A stretch of DNA of 64,000 nucleotides, from contig JADLHZ010000012.1 in NCBI GenBank assembly GCA_020848545.1, positions 266,277-330,276 on the forward strand, in the 5' to 3' direction. This DNA is from Deltaproteobacteria bacterium (GTDB taxonomy: Bacteria; Myxococcota; JADLHZ01). The translations under genes and the position numbers were made by a program. The stretch's first letter is position 1. Each line of letters opens with the position of its first letter. This document shows, in pieces, positions 25,912 to 33,427 of this stretch. The notes under the pieces are model-generated. The model was not told the DNA's origin and searched no databases. It was given only the letters and a program-made list of their open reading frames with translations.

Positions 25912-28161
25912 TTGCTCGGGGCCGAGGCGCAGAAGCTGTTCGACCACATGCCGGACGCCACGCTGCTCGTCGACAGGCAGGGGGTCATCCGCGGCGCCAA
26001 TCCCGCGACGGAGCGCGTCTTTGGCTGCACGCCGAGCGCGCTCGTTGGGGAACGGCTCGATCGCCTCATTCCGGAGGGCGCGCGCTCGCATCATCAGTCC
26101 ATGGTCGAGGGCTTCTTTGCCGCCGGACGCGCGCGCGCGATGGGTCCCGGCCTGGAGCTGTCCGCGCAGCGCCGCGACGGCTCGCTGTTTGCCGCAGAGA
26201 TCGGGCTGAGCTTCATTGATTTAGGGGGGCAGCGGCATGCGATCTGCTCCGTGCGCGACGTTTCCGATCGCAAAGCCGCCGAGCGCGCCGTGCGCCTGAA
26301 CGAGCAATGGCTCAGTGTGACCATCGAGAGCATCGGCGACGCGGTGATCGCGACCGATCTCGAGGGACAGGTCGTGCGCATGAACCGGGTCGCAGAGATG
26401 CTCACGGGCTACTCGAACAAAGAAGCGAGGCAGACGCCGCTCGCGTCGGTGTTTCACATCGTCGACGAGCGCACCGGCGACAACGCCGAGGACGTCGTGC
26501 AGCGTGTGTTGAGAGAGGGAACCATCGTCGCTCTCGCCAAGCATACGCAGCTCATCGCCAGGGACGGGACCCGCCGCGCGATCGCCGACTCGGCGGCGCC
26601 GATCCGCGATGCCGATGGTCGTGTGCACGGTGTCGTGCTCGTCTTTCGCGACGTCACAGACGAGCGCGCGCTCCGCCGGCTCGATGCGCACTGTCGCAGC
26701 CTCGTCGACCATGTGAGCGACGCCGTGATCGCATGCGACGCCGAGCTGCGCTGCACGGCCTGGAACAAAGCCGCCGAGCAGCTCTACGGCTTCACCTTCG
26801 CGGAGGTGCGCGGCAGCTCGCTCGACGTGCTCGGCACCAAGGTGCGCGGCGACCTTCCCCAGAAAATCGAAGCGCAGCTCCGGGCGGGAGAACACGTGAC
26901 GGCGGAGCTCGAGCAGACGTGCAAAGACGGCCGCAAAGTCCAGGTCGTCGCCACAGTCGTCATGCTCAACGACGAAGCCGGAAAGCCGAGCGGCTTCCTG
27001 GGCGTCGTGCGCGATCTGACGGCATCGCGCGCCATCGAGCAGCGGCTCGTCTTGGCTGAGCGGCTCGCAGCGGTCGGGACGCTCGCAGCCGGCGTCGCCC
27101 ACGAGATCAATAACCCGCTCGCGTTCGTCACGGCCAATCTTGGCTTCGTTCACCAGCACCTCGTGGAACATGAGACGCCCGAGACGAGCGACTTGGCGAG
27201 CGCGCTCGCGGACGCCATCGTCGGCGCCGACCGCATCGCCAAGATCGTGAAGGACATCCGCACCCTCGGCCGCACCGATGACGCTTCGGGATCTGTGGAC
27301 GTCAACGCGGCGGTTCGGGCCGCCCTTAGCGTGACCCACAATCGGGTGCGGCACTGCGGGCGGGTGGAGGAGTGCCTGCAAGCCAAGCACCTCGTTCACG
27401 GAAACGAGCTGCGAATCGTTCAAGTGTTGACCAACCTCATCGTCAATTCCGCGCGAGCCCTGAACCAGGAGAAGGGCGCTGAAAACATCATTCGCGTCGG
27501 CACGCGGGACGACGATGGCGACGAAATGGTCGAGCTGTGCGTCGAGGACAACGGCGAAGGCATCGAAGAGCGTGATCTTGCCCGCGTCTTCGATCCCTTC
27601 TTTACGACGAAGCCGGTCGGCCATGGCACGGGGCTCGGCCTCTCCATCTGCCACCGCCTGGTCTCAGCGATGGGTGGGACGATCCAGGTCGACAGCGAGC
27701 GAGGCATGGGCACGCGCGTGACGATTCGGCTGCAACGCGGAGTCGCGAGCGCGGAGGTCGTCGATCGCCCGCCGGAGATCGTCCTGGCGCCGCGCCGCAT
27801 GCTCGTCGTCGACGATGAAGACCTCATCCTCAAAGCGATCGCGCGCATGCTACCCGAGTGGCCCGTCGTGCTTTGTCGTGATGCGCCGCAGGCGATCGAT
27901 CGGCTCGTCGCCGGAGAGGCCTTCGACTTCGTGCTTTGCGACGCGATGATGCCGGCGCTGTCGGGCGCGCAGCTCTACGCCAGACTGTGCGAGGTGCGAC
28001 CCGACCTCGCGCGGAGCGTGGCCTTCATGACCGGCGGTGCGTTCGATCAGGGCGTGGCGGCCTTCTTGGCGGACAAGCGGGTTCTGCAAAAGCCTTTCAC
28101 GGAGGACGAGCTGCGCGTGTTCATCCGCGATTGTTTCAGCGCCGGCCCTCTGCCCGCTTGA
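25912..28161 (+). CDS. Hybrid PAS sensor histidine kinase with C-terminal receiver
   Basis: A 749-aa cytoplasmic kinase without membrane segments. Three PAS domains are seen (about 5-120, 130-250 and 260-375). The dimerisation/phosphoacceptor region has GVAHEINNPLAFV with the His near residue 397, followed by an HATPase domain (N box NLIVNSARAL, G boxes DNGEGIEE and GTGLGLSI) and a receiver domain (about 625-745) with the phospho-Asp in FVLCDAMMP. The start is a TTG preceded by a strong AGGGGGGG ribosome site. It follows the LuxR gene by 39 bp. It closely resembles the second hybrid kinase of this window in its His box and receiver. Confidence 0.9.
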   Translation: MLGAEAQKLFDHMPDATLLVDRQGVIRGANPATERVFGCTPSALVGERLDRLIPEGARSHHQSMVEGFFAAGRARAMGPGLELSAQRRDGSLFAAEIGLSFIDLGGQRHAICSVRDVSDRKAAERAVRLNEQWLSVTIESIGDAVIATDLEGQVVRMNRVAEMLTGYSNKEARQTPLASVFHIVDERTGDNAEDVVQRVLREGTIVALAKHTQLIARDGTRRAIADSAAPIRDADGRVHGVVLVFRDVTDERALRRLDAHCRSLVDHVSDAVIACDAELRCTAWNKAAEQLYGFTFAEVRGSSLDVLGTKVRGDLPQKIEAQLRAGEHVTAELEQTCKDGRKVQVVATVVMLNDEAGKPSGFLGVVRDLTASRAIEQRLVLAERLAAVGTLAAGVAHEINNPLAFVTANLGFVHQHLVEHETPETSDLASALADAIVGADRIAKIVKDIRTLGRTDDASGSVDVNAAVRAALSVTHNRVRHCGRVEECLQAKHLVHGNELRIVQVLTNLIVNSARALNQEKGAENIIRVGTRDDDGDEMVELCVEDNGEGIEERDLARVFDPFFTTKPVGHGTGLGLSICHRLVSAMGGTIQVDSERGMGTRVTIRLQRGVASAEVVDRPPEIVLAPRRMLVVDDEDLILKAIARMLPEWPVVLCRDAPQAIDRLVAGEAFDFVLCDAMMPALSGAQLYARLCEVRPDLARSVAFMTGGAFDQGVAAFLADKRVLQKPFTEDELRVFIRDCFSAGPLPA

Positions 28162-28192
28162 GTGGGTGACGACGATTCTTCCTCCTAGCGCA

Positions 28193-28216
28193 ATAATGGA
28201 TAATATGGTCTGTTAT
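28193..28216. promoter_or_regulatory. 24-bp palindromic operator, site a (upstream of heme A synthase)
   Basis: ATAATGGA, eight bases, TCTGTTAT. The left arm is identical in sites a, c and f, and the arms match in six of eight positions. The heme A synthase GTG lies 60 bp downstream. Confidence 0.65.
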
Positions 28217-28275
28217 CGCGCGAGAAGGAGCGGTGCAGCGGCAAGGCGCCGAACGCATCGAGCTCGGGCGGCATT

Positions 28276-29349
28276 GTGCGAGAGTTTCTCACCAAAGACG
28301 GCGTCGGTGGCGTGAGTCGAGTTTCGGGAGTGTGGGCGGCCGTTGCGATGACCTTCGCGCTCGTCGTCCTCGGCGGCGTCGTGCGGCTCACGGGATCTGG
28401 CCTTTCGATCACGACTTGGGAGCCGCTCGCTGGCGTCATCCCACCATTCTCCGACACGCAGTGGGCGCACGTGTTCGCAGCGTACCGAGAGACGGCTGAG
28501 TACCGCGTGTACAACAGCCACCTCGCGATCGAGGACTTTCGTCGCCTGTATTGGCTCGAATACTCCCACCGCTTGCTCGCGCGTGCGGTCGCCCTCGTCA
28601 TCTGCCTGACGGCCGCGACGACCGCGTTGACGAAGCCGCGCGACACATGGCTTGCGCGCAGGCTCGTCGCGGCCGTTGCGCTCGTCGGCGCCCAAGGCTT
28701 CGTTGGTTGGTACATGGTCGCCAGCGGCTTGGATCGGGCGCCGCACGTGAGCCACTACCGCCTCGCCCTGCACTTCGGCCTCGGGCTCGCGTTGCTCGGG
28801 CTGCTCGCTGACACGGCTTGGCGCGCACCAGCCCATCGGCGGCATTTGACGCGCTCGCTGCCGGTGCTGCTGACCTGCGCCATCGCGGCGTGGAGCGGCG
28901 CCTTGGTCGCGGGCTTGAAGGCCGGGCATGCGTTCGCCACCTTTCCGTTGATGGCCGGCGCTTGGCTGCCCGATCGGCTCTCGTCCATCGCGATCGGCGA
29001 CTGGCTCAATCAACCGGCGAGCGTGCACTTTCAGCATCGCGCGCTGGCGTTTGCCGCCGGGATCTTCGTGGTCGCGCGCGCCTGGCGAAGCCGGGATCCG
29101 CTGCGCCGGGTGCTCGTCGCGTTGGTGTGGTTACAGATCGGTCTCGGCGGCTTGTTGGTCGTGACGCACGTGCCGGCCTGGCTTGCGTCTATGCACCAAG
29201 CGAACGCCTTGCTCGTCATAATCTGTGCTGCGCTGTCCTCTTCCGTCGTGCGCCGTCGTGCGCTAGTTGGAGGGGGTGAGTCATCTTTCGCAAACCGCAG
29301 AGTACGCGCTCCGGGCGATGAGTCAGCTTGCCTTGGCGGACCCAAATGA
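28276..29349 (+). CDS. ctaA: Heme A synthase (COX15/CtaA family)
   Basis: A 357-aa eight-helix membrane protein that oxidises the C8 methyl of heme O to heme A for aa3-type oxidases. Conserved parts are the first helix with GGVVRLTGSGLSITTWEPL, the His pair regions WLEYSHRLLARAV and HVSHYRLALHFGLGLALL, VHFQHRALAF and the last MHQANALL. The long loop after helix 1 (YRVYNSHLAIEDFRRLYWLEY) is the COX15 type. It starts with GTG. Its last 25 residues have no family counterpart and overlap the remnant of an Rrf2 gene in another frame, suggesting the stop codon was changed by a rearrangement there. Neither ctaB nor oxidase genes are adjacent. Confidence 0.88.
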   Translation: MREFLTKDGVGGVSRVSGVWAAVAMTFALVVLGGVVRLTGSGLSITTWEPLAGVIPPFSDTQWAHVFAAYRETAEYRVYNSHLAIEDFRRLYWLEYSHRLLARAVALVICLTAATTALTKPRDTWLARRLVAAVALVGAQGFVGWYMVASGLDRAPHVSHYRLALHFGLGLALLGLLADTAWRAPAHRRHLTRSLPVLLTCAIAAWSGALVAGLKAGHAFATFPLMAGAWLPDRLSSIAIGDWLNQPASVHFQHRALAFAAGIFVVARAWRSRDPLRRVLVALVWLQIGLGGLLVVTHVPAWLASMHQANALLVIICAALSSSVVRRRALVGGGESSFANRRVRAPGDESACLGGPK

Positions 29350-29386
29350 GCTCGTCCCGGCCGCAGAGCGGTCGCCCCGCAAATAG
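29276..29386 (+). pseudogene. Remnant of an Rrf2-family regulator gene (N-terminal 36 codons)
   Basis: From a GTG at 29276 the frame reads VSHLSQTAEYALRAMSQLA and goes on to a TAG at 29384. LSQTAEYALRAM is the classic first helix of Rrf2 (IscR/NsrR-type) repressors, but the recognition helix and the Fe-S cysteines are gone: the frame stops after 36 residues, where a whole protein would have about 140-150. It overlaps the end of ctaA and ends 15 bp before the next gene, so a deletion has removed most of the gene. Confidence 0.65.
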
Positions 29387-29401
29387 CAGAGGGCCGGCGG
29401 T

Positions 29402-29842
29402 ATGATCTTGCTCTCCCTTCACGTGCTCGGCGCGACTGTGTGGACCGGCGGCCACATTGTCTTAGCGCTCGCGGTGCTCCCACGCGCGTTGCGTAAGAAC
29501 GATGTTTCGATCATTCGCGATTTCGAGGCGGGCTACGAACGCGTCGGCATCCCCGCCCTGCTCGTCCAAGTGGCGACCGGGCTCCTGCTCGCGATACGCA
29601 CGCTCGGCTCGCCGCTCGAGTGGTTGGCGCTCGCGGGATCGAGCTCAGTGGCACGCGCCGCCCTGATCAAGCTCGGCCTCCTCGTCGCAACCTTCGTGTT
29701 GGCCCTAGACGCGAGGCTACGGATCATTCCCCGCCTCGACGCGCAGCGGCTGCCGTCGCTCGCGTGGCACATCGCGCTCATCACGGTCGTGGCCGTCGCA
29801 TTCGTCGTCGTCGGCGTCAGCTTTCGCTACGGCGGCATTTAG
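29402..29842 (+). CDS. CopD-like four-helix membrane protein
   Basis: A 146-aa protein with four predicted membrane helices. The first has SLHVLGATVWTGGHI, a His-x(11)-His pattern with GG as in the copper-resistance CopD family, and the third a KLGLLVATFVLAL segment. Family members are linked with copper or heme handling in the inner membrane. It follows ctaA and the Rrf2 remnant, which fits a respiratory context. It converges on the MarR gene with only 5 bp between the stops. The family link is moderate; no ligand is proven. Confidence 0.6.
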   Translation: MILLSLHVLGATVWTGGHIVLALAVLPRALRKNDVSIIRDFEAGYERVGIPALLVQVATGLLLAIRTLGSPLEWLALAGSSSVARAALIKLGLLVATFVLALDARLRIIPRLDAQRLPSLAWHIALITVVAVAFVVVGVSFRYGGI

Positions 29843-29847
29843 CGGGG

Positions 29848-30393
29848 CTACGCGCGTTCGTGCTCGTAGCAAATCTTCAGACTGTCGGCCTTGCTCAAGC
29901 GCTCTTCGGTCAGACCGCAGCGAAACCCGTCCGTTTCGCGACGGAAGTGCTGACAGGTGGCGCAAACTCCGAAGGAACGCCCGCCGTTTCGCTGCTGAAG
30001 CGCGAGCAGCAGCCCGCGAAGCTCGGCGGCGAGCCGCCGCTGCGTGGCCTTCGGCAGCGCCGCGACCACTGATTGCCAGCCGCGTCGCTCGAAACTCCTG
30101 CTTAGAATTCGACCAGCCTCCGTCAGAGACAGCCGCGTGACGCGCTTGTCTCCTTCGTCCATCGCTTTGTCGATGAGGTCGCGTTCCAGGAGCGAACGCA
30201 GGGTCTCGGAGACGGTGCCCTTGGTTGCGCCAAGGTAGGCGGTGAGCGCGGTCAACGTATTGCTGTAGCGATTGCTGCGAGCAAGATAGGCGAGCGTCGC
30301 ATATTGCACGGGTGCGAGCCCTTGCTCGTGGTGGCGCGCGTCGCTCCGAACGAGAAGCGTCAGTCGTTCGATCAGATCGGCCGCGTCACTCAT
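29848..30393 (-). CDS. MarR-family regulator with C-terminal cysteine motif
   Basis: A 181-aa repressor from the ATG at 30393. The winged helix-turn-helix covers about residues 25-115 (YATLAYLARSNRYSNTLTALTAYLGATKGTVSETLRSLLERDLID, then the DKRVTRLSLTEAG wing). Beyond the usual MarR length there is a tail with four cysteines: CATC, then CGLTEE, then ICYEH, suited to bind a metal or Fe-S centre or to sense oxidants. A strong promoter lies six bases upstream, and a 19-bp palindrome lies between it and the divergent cytochrome P460 gene, the likely target. A role in nitric oxide, hydroxylamine or redox sensing is inferred from the partner. Confidence 0.85.
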   Translation of the reverse strand: MSDAADLIERLTLLVRSDARHHEQGLAPVQYATLAYLARSNRYSNTLTALTAYLGATKGTVSETLRSLLERDLIDKAMDEGDKRVTRLSLTEAGRILSRSFERRGWQSVVAALPKATQRRLAAELRGLLLALQQRNGGRSFGVCATCQHFRRETDGFRCGLTEERLSKADSLKICYEHERA

Positions 30394-30399
30394 TGAAGG

Positions 30400-30428
30400 A
30401 TTGTAGCGGTCGAGGCGAAGGTTGACAA
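30400..30428 (-). promoter_or_regulatory. Promoter of the marR-like gene, probably leaderless
   Basis: TTGTCA (30428-30423), 17 bases, TACAAT (30405-30400), six bases, ATG. The match to sigma70 consensus is very good. Confidence 0.65.
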
Positions 30429-30442
30429 CGGCCGCCGTCATA

Positions 30443-30461
30443 TGGTTTCGAATCAAAACCA
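30443..30461. promoter_or_regulatory. MarR-type operator between marR and cytochrome P460 genes
   Basis: TGGTTTCGAATCAAAACCA has 9-bp arms around a central A with one mismatch. It ends 13 bp before the cytochrome start and overlaps where its promoter should lie. Half sites with TCRAAA are usual for MarR proteins. Confidence 0.7.
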
Positions 30462-30474
30462 ATGGAGGCTCCGC

Positions 30475-30942
30475 ATGCTTTCACCGCTTGTCGCTCTCGC
30501 CGTCGTTTTCGCCGCCAACCCGCCCGCGCCGCCGCCCGTTTCCTACCCAGAGGGCTATCGTGCGTTTAGCCACGTCAAATCGCTGCTGCTCAAACCGAGC
30601 CATCCTCTCGCCAATCCGTTCGCAGGGCTCCATCATATTTACGCAAACGACAAAGCCGTTCGGGGACTGAAGAGCGGCAAGTACGAAGACGGCGCCATCT
30701 TTGCGTTCGATCTGCTCGAATACAAAGACGAAGAATCGTCGCTCGTCGAAGGCAAGCGCAAGCTCCTCGGCGTCATGGAGCGCAACGCGAAAAAGTATGC
30801 GGCGACTGGCGGCTGGGGGTTCGAGGGGTTTGCCGCGGATTCGAAGAGCGAGCGGCTCGTCAAGGACGGCGGCGCCGGCTGCTTCGGCTGCCACCAAGCA
30901 CAGCAGGCCAAGAGCTTCGTCTTCACTGAGTGGCGTCAGTAA
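30475..30942 (+). CDS. Cytochrome P460-family c-type heme protein
   Basis: A 155-aa periplasmic protein with a short signal peptide (to VVFAANP), a P460 fold (YPEGYRAFSHVKSLLL, GLHHIYANDKAVRGLKSGKYEDGAIFAFDLLEY) and a heme c motif CFGCH near the C terminus. Relatives either oxidise hydroxylamine or detoxify nitric oxide; the Lys that cross-links heme in true P460 cannot be pinpointed here, so it may be a cytochrome c'-beta instead. A GGAGG ribosome site lies just upstream. It is divergent from and probably repressed by the MarR protein. Confidence 0.82.
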   Translation: MLSPLVALAVVFAANPPAPPPVSYPEGYRAFSHVKSLLLKPSHPLANPFAGLHHIYANDKAVRGLKSGKYEDGAIFAFDLLEYKDEESSLVEGKRKLLGVMERNAKKYAATGGWGFEGFAADSKSERLVKDGGAGCFGCHQAQQAKSFVFTEWRQ

Positions 30943-30969
30943 CGCAACAGAAGTGCCCCGCGTCGCTGC

Positions 30970-31473
30970 TCAGCTCAGAATGGCGCGCAGCGCGTCGATC
31001 GTCGTGAACACGCCGATGACGCGCTCATCATCGTCGACCACGAGCGCGGCGCCGAGCTTCTTGTCCGCCATCCGCCGCGCCACCTCGCCGACCGTGGCGT
31101 CGTAGCGCACCATGAATGGATCCCGGCTGGCCGCTTCCTCCACCGTCACTTGGGTCGGGTCGACGTCGCGAAATGTCTCGACCAGGTGAAGATCGCGCTC
31201 GGAGACGATGCCGAACACGGCGCCGCCGTCGAGCACCGGGAGATGGCGTATCTTGTGCTCGCGCATGATCGCATGCGCTTGGGCGAGCGATTGATCTTTG
31301 CCGATGGTCAGCGGCAGCAGGCTCATCACCTCGCTGATGCGACGCTGCTTCAGCGCAACGTTCAGCGCAGGTGGTCGCTTCGCCGGCGCTCGCTTGACGC
31401 GTTTGCGCTTCGTCGCTCGTTTGGCGGTGATCGCTGCGGAGGAGGTCTTCTTCTTGCGATTCTCTTTCTTCAT
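30970..31473 (-). CDS. CBS-domain pair protein with histone-like basic N-terminus
   Basis: A 167-aa protein from the ATG at 31473. The first 36 residues are almost only Lys, Arg, Ala, Pro and Thr (KKENRKKKTSS, KRATKRKRVKRAPAKRPP), like a histone H1 tail. Then come two CBS domains: ISEVMSLLPLTIGKDQSLAQAHAIMREHKIRHLPVLDGGAVFGIVSERDL and AASRDPFMVRYDATVGEVARRMADKKLGAALVVDDDERVIGVFTTIDAL. CBS pairs bind adenosine nucleotides. The basic tail suggests nucleic acid or nucleoid binding. It is divergent from the next CBS gene across about 200 bp. Confidence 0.85.
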   Translation of the reverse strand: MKKENRKKKTSSAAITAKRATKRKRVKRAPAKRPPALNVALKQRRISEVMSLLPLTIGKDQSLAQAHAIMREHKIRHLPVLDGGAVFGIVSERDLHLVETFRDVDPTQVTVEEAASRDPFMVRYDATVGEVARRMADKKLGAALVVDDDERVIGVFTTIDALRAILS

Positions 31474-31680
31474 GCCGGCTGCAGAATCACAGAATCCTGC
31501 CGGCGACAACGCCGCGCGCGCCGCAAGACACCGCGGCGAGGTCCTGGCTGTCGCTGACCGGCGGTTCAGCGTGTTACCGGCACGTAGCAAGACCTGCGGG
31601 CGCGCGTCACCCGACGGTGCCAGCGCGCGCGTTTTTCGCTCCTGTTTTCATGCGGCACGAAGGTTGCGAGGTGCCGAGAC

Positions 31681-32121
31681 ATGAAGGCGAAACCCGTGAT
31701 GACCCGCGAAGTGATCTACGTCGGCCCGCATCAGCCGCTGTCGATGGCGTATCGATCGATGGTGCTTTGGAAGGTGCGCCACATGCCAGTCGTCGAGCGC
31801 GGCAAGCTGGTCGGGATCCTCTCGGATCGCGATGTGCTGATCCATGCGACGCGTAAGACCGACGAGATCTTCGTGCCGGCGATGACCGTCGACGACGCGA
31901 TGACCGCGTCGCCCATCACGCTAGCGCCGGACGGAACCGTGAGCCGCGCTGCAGAGCTGATGCTCGAGTACAAGATCGACGCGCTGCCGATCGTGTCCGG
32001 GGAGAAGCTCGTTGGCCTCGTCACCTCGAGCGACTTGCTCGTGCTGCTCATCGGCAACAACGAGCGGGTAGATGAAGTGAAGCTGCCCTTCTCCTTCAAG
32101 CTGCGCGAAGCCGAAGCCTGA
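31681..32121 (+). CDS. CBS-domain pair protein
   Basis: A 146-aa stand-alone CBS pair: KPVMTREVIYVGPHQPLSMAYRSMVLWKVRHMPVVERGKLVGILSDRDVL, then AMTASPITLAPDGTVSRAAELMLEYKIDALPIVSGEKLVGLVTSSDLL. No enzyme domain is attached, so it would act by binding ATP, AMP or a similar ligand and a protein partner. It is 46 bp from the next CBS gene in the same direction. Confidence 0.88.
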   Translation: MKAKPVMTREVIYVGPHQPLSMAYRSMVLWKVRHMPVVERGKLVGILSDRDVLIHATRKTDEIFVPAMTVDDAMTASPITLAPDGTVSRAAELMLEYKIDALPIVSGEKLVGLVTSSDLLVLLIGNNERVDEVKLPFSFKLREAEA

Positions 32122-32167
32122 GCCACCTGTCCAAGCCAACCGTCCGCGTCAACGAGGAGCGCCCCAG

Positions 32168-32578
32168 ATGAGCAAGCACATTCCGCCGATAGAGAAGTAC
32201 ATGAGCACGTCGCCGGTCACCGTCGAGCCGAGCACGACGCTGCCGCGCGCGAAGCAACTGCTGCAAGAGCACGGCATCCGCCACCTGCCGGTGGTCGAAC
32301 GAGACGTGCTGGTCGGGCTCGTGAGCGCCTCGGATCTGCGCGCCATCGAAGGCTTGGCTGGCGTGAAGCCGGAAGACGTCCGGATCAAGGACGTGATGCG
32401 CGAGAAGCCGTTCACGTGCCGCCCGGACTCGCCGCTCGACGCCACCGTCAACGAGATGGTGAGCCACAAATGGGGCAGCGCCGTCGTGCTGCACAACCAG
32501 CGGGTCGTCGGCATCTTCACGTCCATCGACGCAATGCGGGCGTTGGTTGAGCTCGCCCAAACCCGCCTCGTGAAGTAG
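32168..32578 (+). CDS. CBS-domain pair protein
   Basis: A 136-aa CBS pair (YMSTSPVTVEPSTTLPRAKQLLQEHGIRHLPVVERDVLVGLVSASDLRAI, then VMREKPFTCRPDSPLDATVNEMVSHKWGSAVVLHNQRVVGIFTSIDAMRAL). A GAGGAG ribosome site is present. It ends 5 bp before the lipoprotein gene, so the two CBS genes and the lipoprotein gene may form one operon. It resembles the basic-tailed CBS protein more than its immediate neighbour. Confidence 0.88.
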   Translation: MSKHIPPIEKYMSTSPVTVEPSTTLPRAKQLLQEHGIRHLPVVERDVLVGLVSASDLRAIEGLAGVKPEDVRIKDVMREKPFTCRPDSPLDATVNEMVSHKWGSAVVLHNQRVVGIFTSIDAMRALVELAQTRLVK

Positions 32579-32583
32579 ATCCC

Positions 32584-33372
32584 ATGCTGCAACTCCACCT
32601 ACGATTCCTATCGCCGTTGCTCTTGCTCTCGCTCTCGGCGTGCAACGACGAGACGCCTCTGCGCGGCTCTCTGCGCAACTGCGTGGACGACGCAGGATGC
32701 CCGATCGGCGAGATCTGCGCGACCGAGTTCGGCCGGTGCGTGGTCGTCGATCCGAACGATCTGGGACCGCGCCCGGCGACGTCGAGCGATCTGGTCGAGC
32801 GCTTGGGCCCGATCGTCTTCAGCGTGCCGAGCGAGGGCGTCACGAGCGGCGAGTCTGGTCTCGTGTCGGTGAAGCTGACGGTGCTCAATAAGCACGCGCT
32901 CACGCTGTCGCAAGTCATGCGCAGCGGCACCGTGCGCGCGAAAGTCAAGGACGACACTATTCACCTGTGGAACCTGCGTCTCGGCTCCGACGGAGGCGGC
33001 GTGACGCTGGTGGATGCCACGAGCGGCGAAGTGCGCGCCTACGTCGTCGACCTCACCGTCTCGTCGGAGAGCGAGCTGTCGGGACCGCTCATCCCCGATG
33101 ACTATCCGAAGTCCCATTTCTCACTGCCCGGCAAGATCTTGGTGTCAGCGCAGGCGGGCGGCTCGCTCGACGATCTGCATCCGATCTCGTTCACCTTCCC
33201 TGAAGCGAAGATCGACGGTGAGTTCGACGTCGATGGCAACCTCCTCGTCGCCTCGATCGCGCTTTCCGATCAACTCTTGGTCGAAGGCGCCGAGGGCCTC
33301 TTCCGCATCGATGAGATCGCCATCCGCGCGCACTTTCACGGCGCCCGCGTGCCCGACGGCTGGGCACGCTGA
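32584..33372 (+). CDS. Lipoprotein with four-Cys module, unknown function
   Basis: A 262-aa lipoprotein: signal to LLLLSLSAC (lipobox LSAC), then C-x5-C-x5-C-x6-C (NCVDDAGCPIGEICATEFGRC), the same spacing as in the large surface proteins at 17.9 and 47.2 kb. The rest is beta-rich with no recognised domain. It follows the CBS gene by 5 bp. Periplasm-facing or surface location is likely. Confidence 0.65.
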   Translation: MLQLHLRFLSPLLLLSLSACNDETPLRGSLRNCVDDAGCPIGEICATEFGRCVVVDPNDLGPRPATSSDLVERLGPIVFSVPSEGVTSGESGLVSVKLTVLNKHALTLSQVMRSGTVRAKVKDDTIHLWNLRLGSDGGGVTLVDATSGEVRAYVVDLTVSSESELSGPLIPDDYPKSHFSLPGKILVSAQAGGSLDDLHPISFTFPEAKIDGEFDVDGNLLVASIALSDQLLVEGAEGLFRIDEIAIRAHFHGARVPDGWAR

Positions 33373-33427
33373 CTCGCGCCTCGGACGCCATCGGAAAGCA
33401 TCGCCGCACGCTCGAGGCGCAGCAGAC

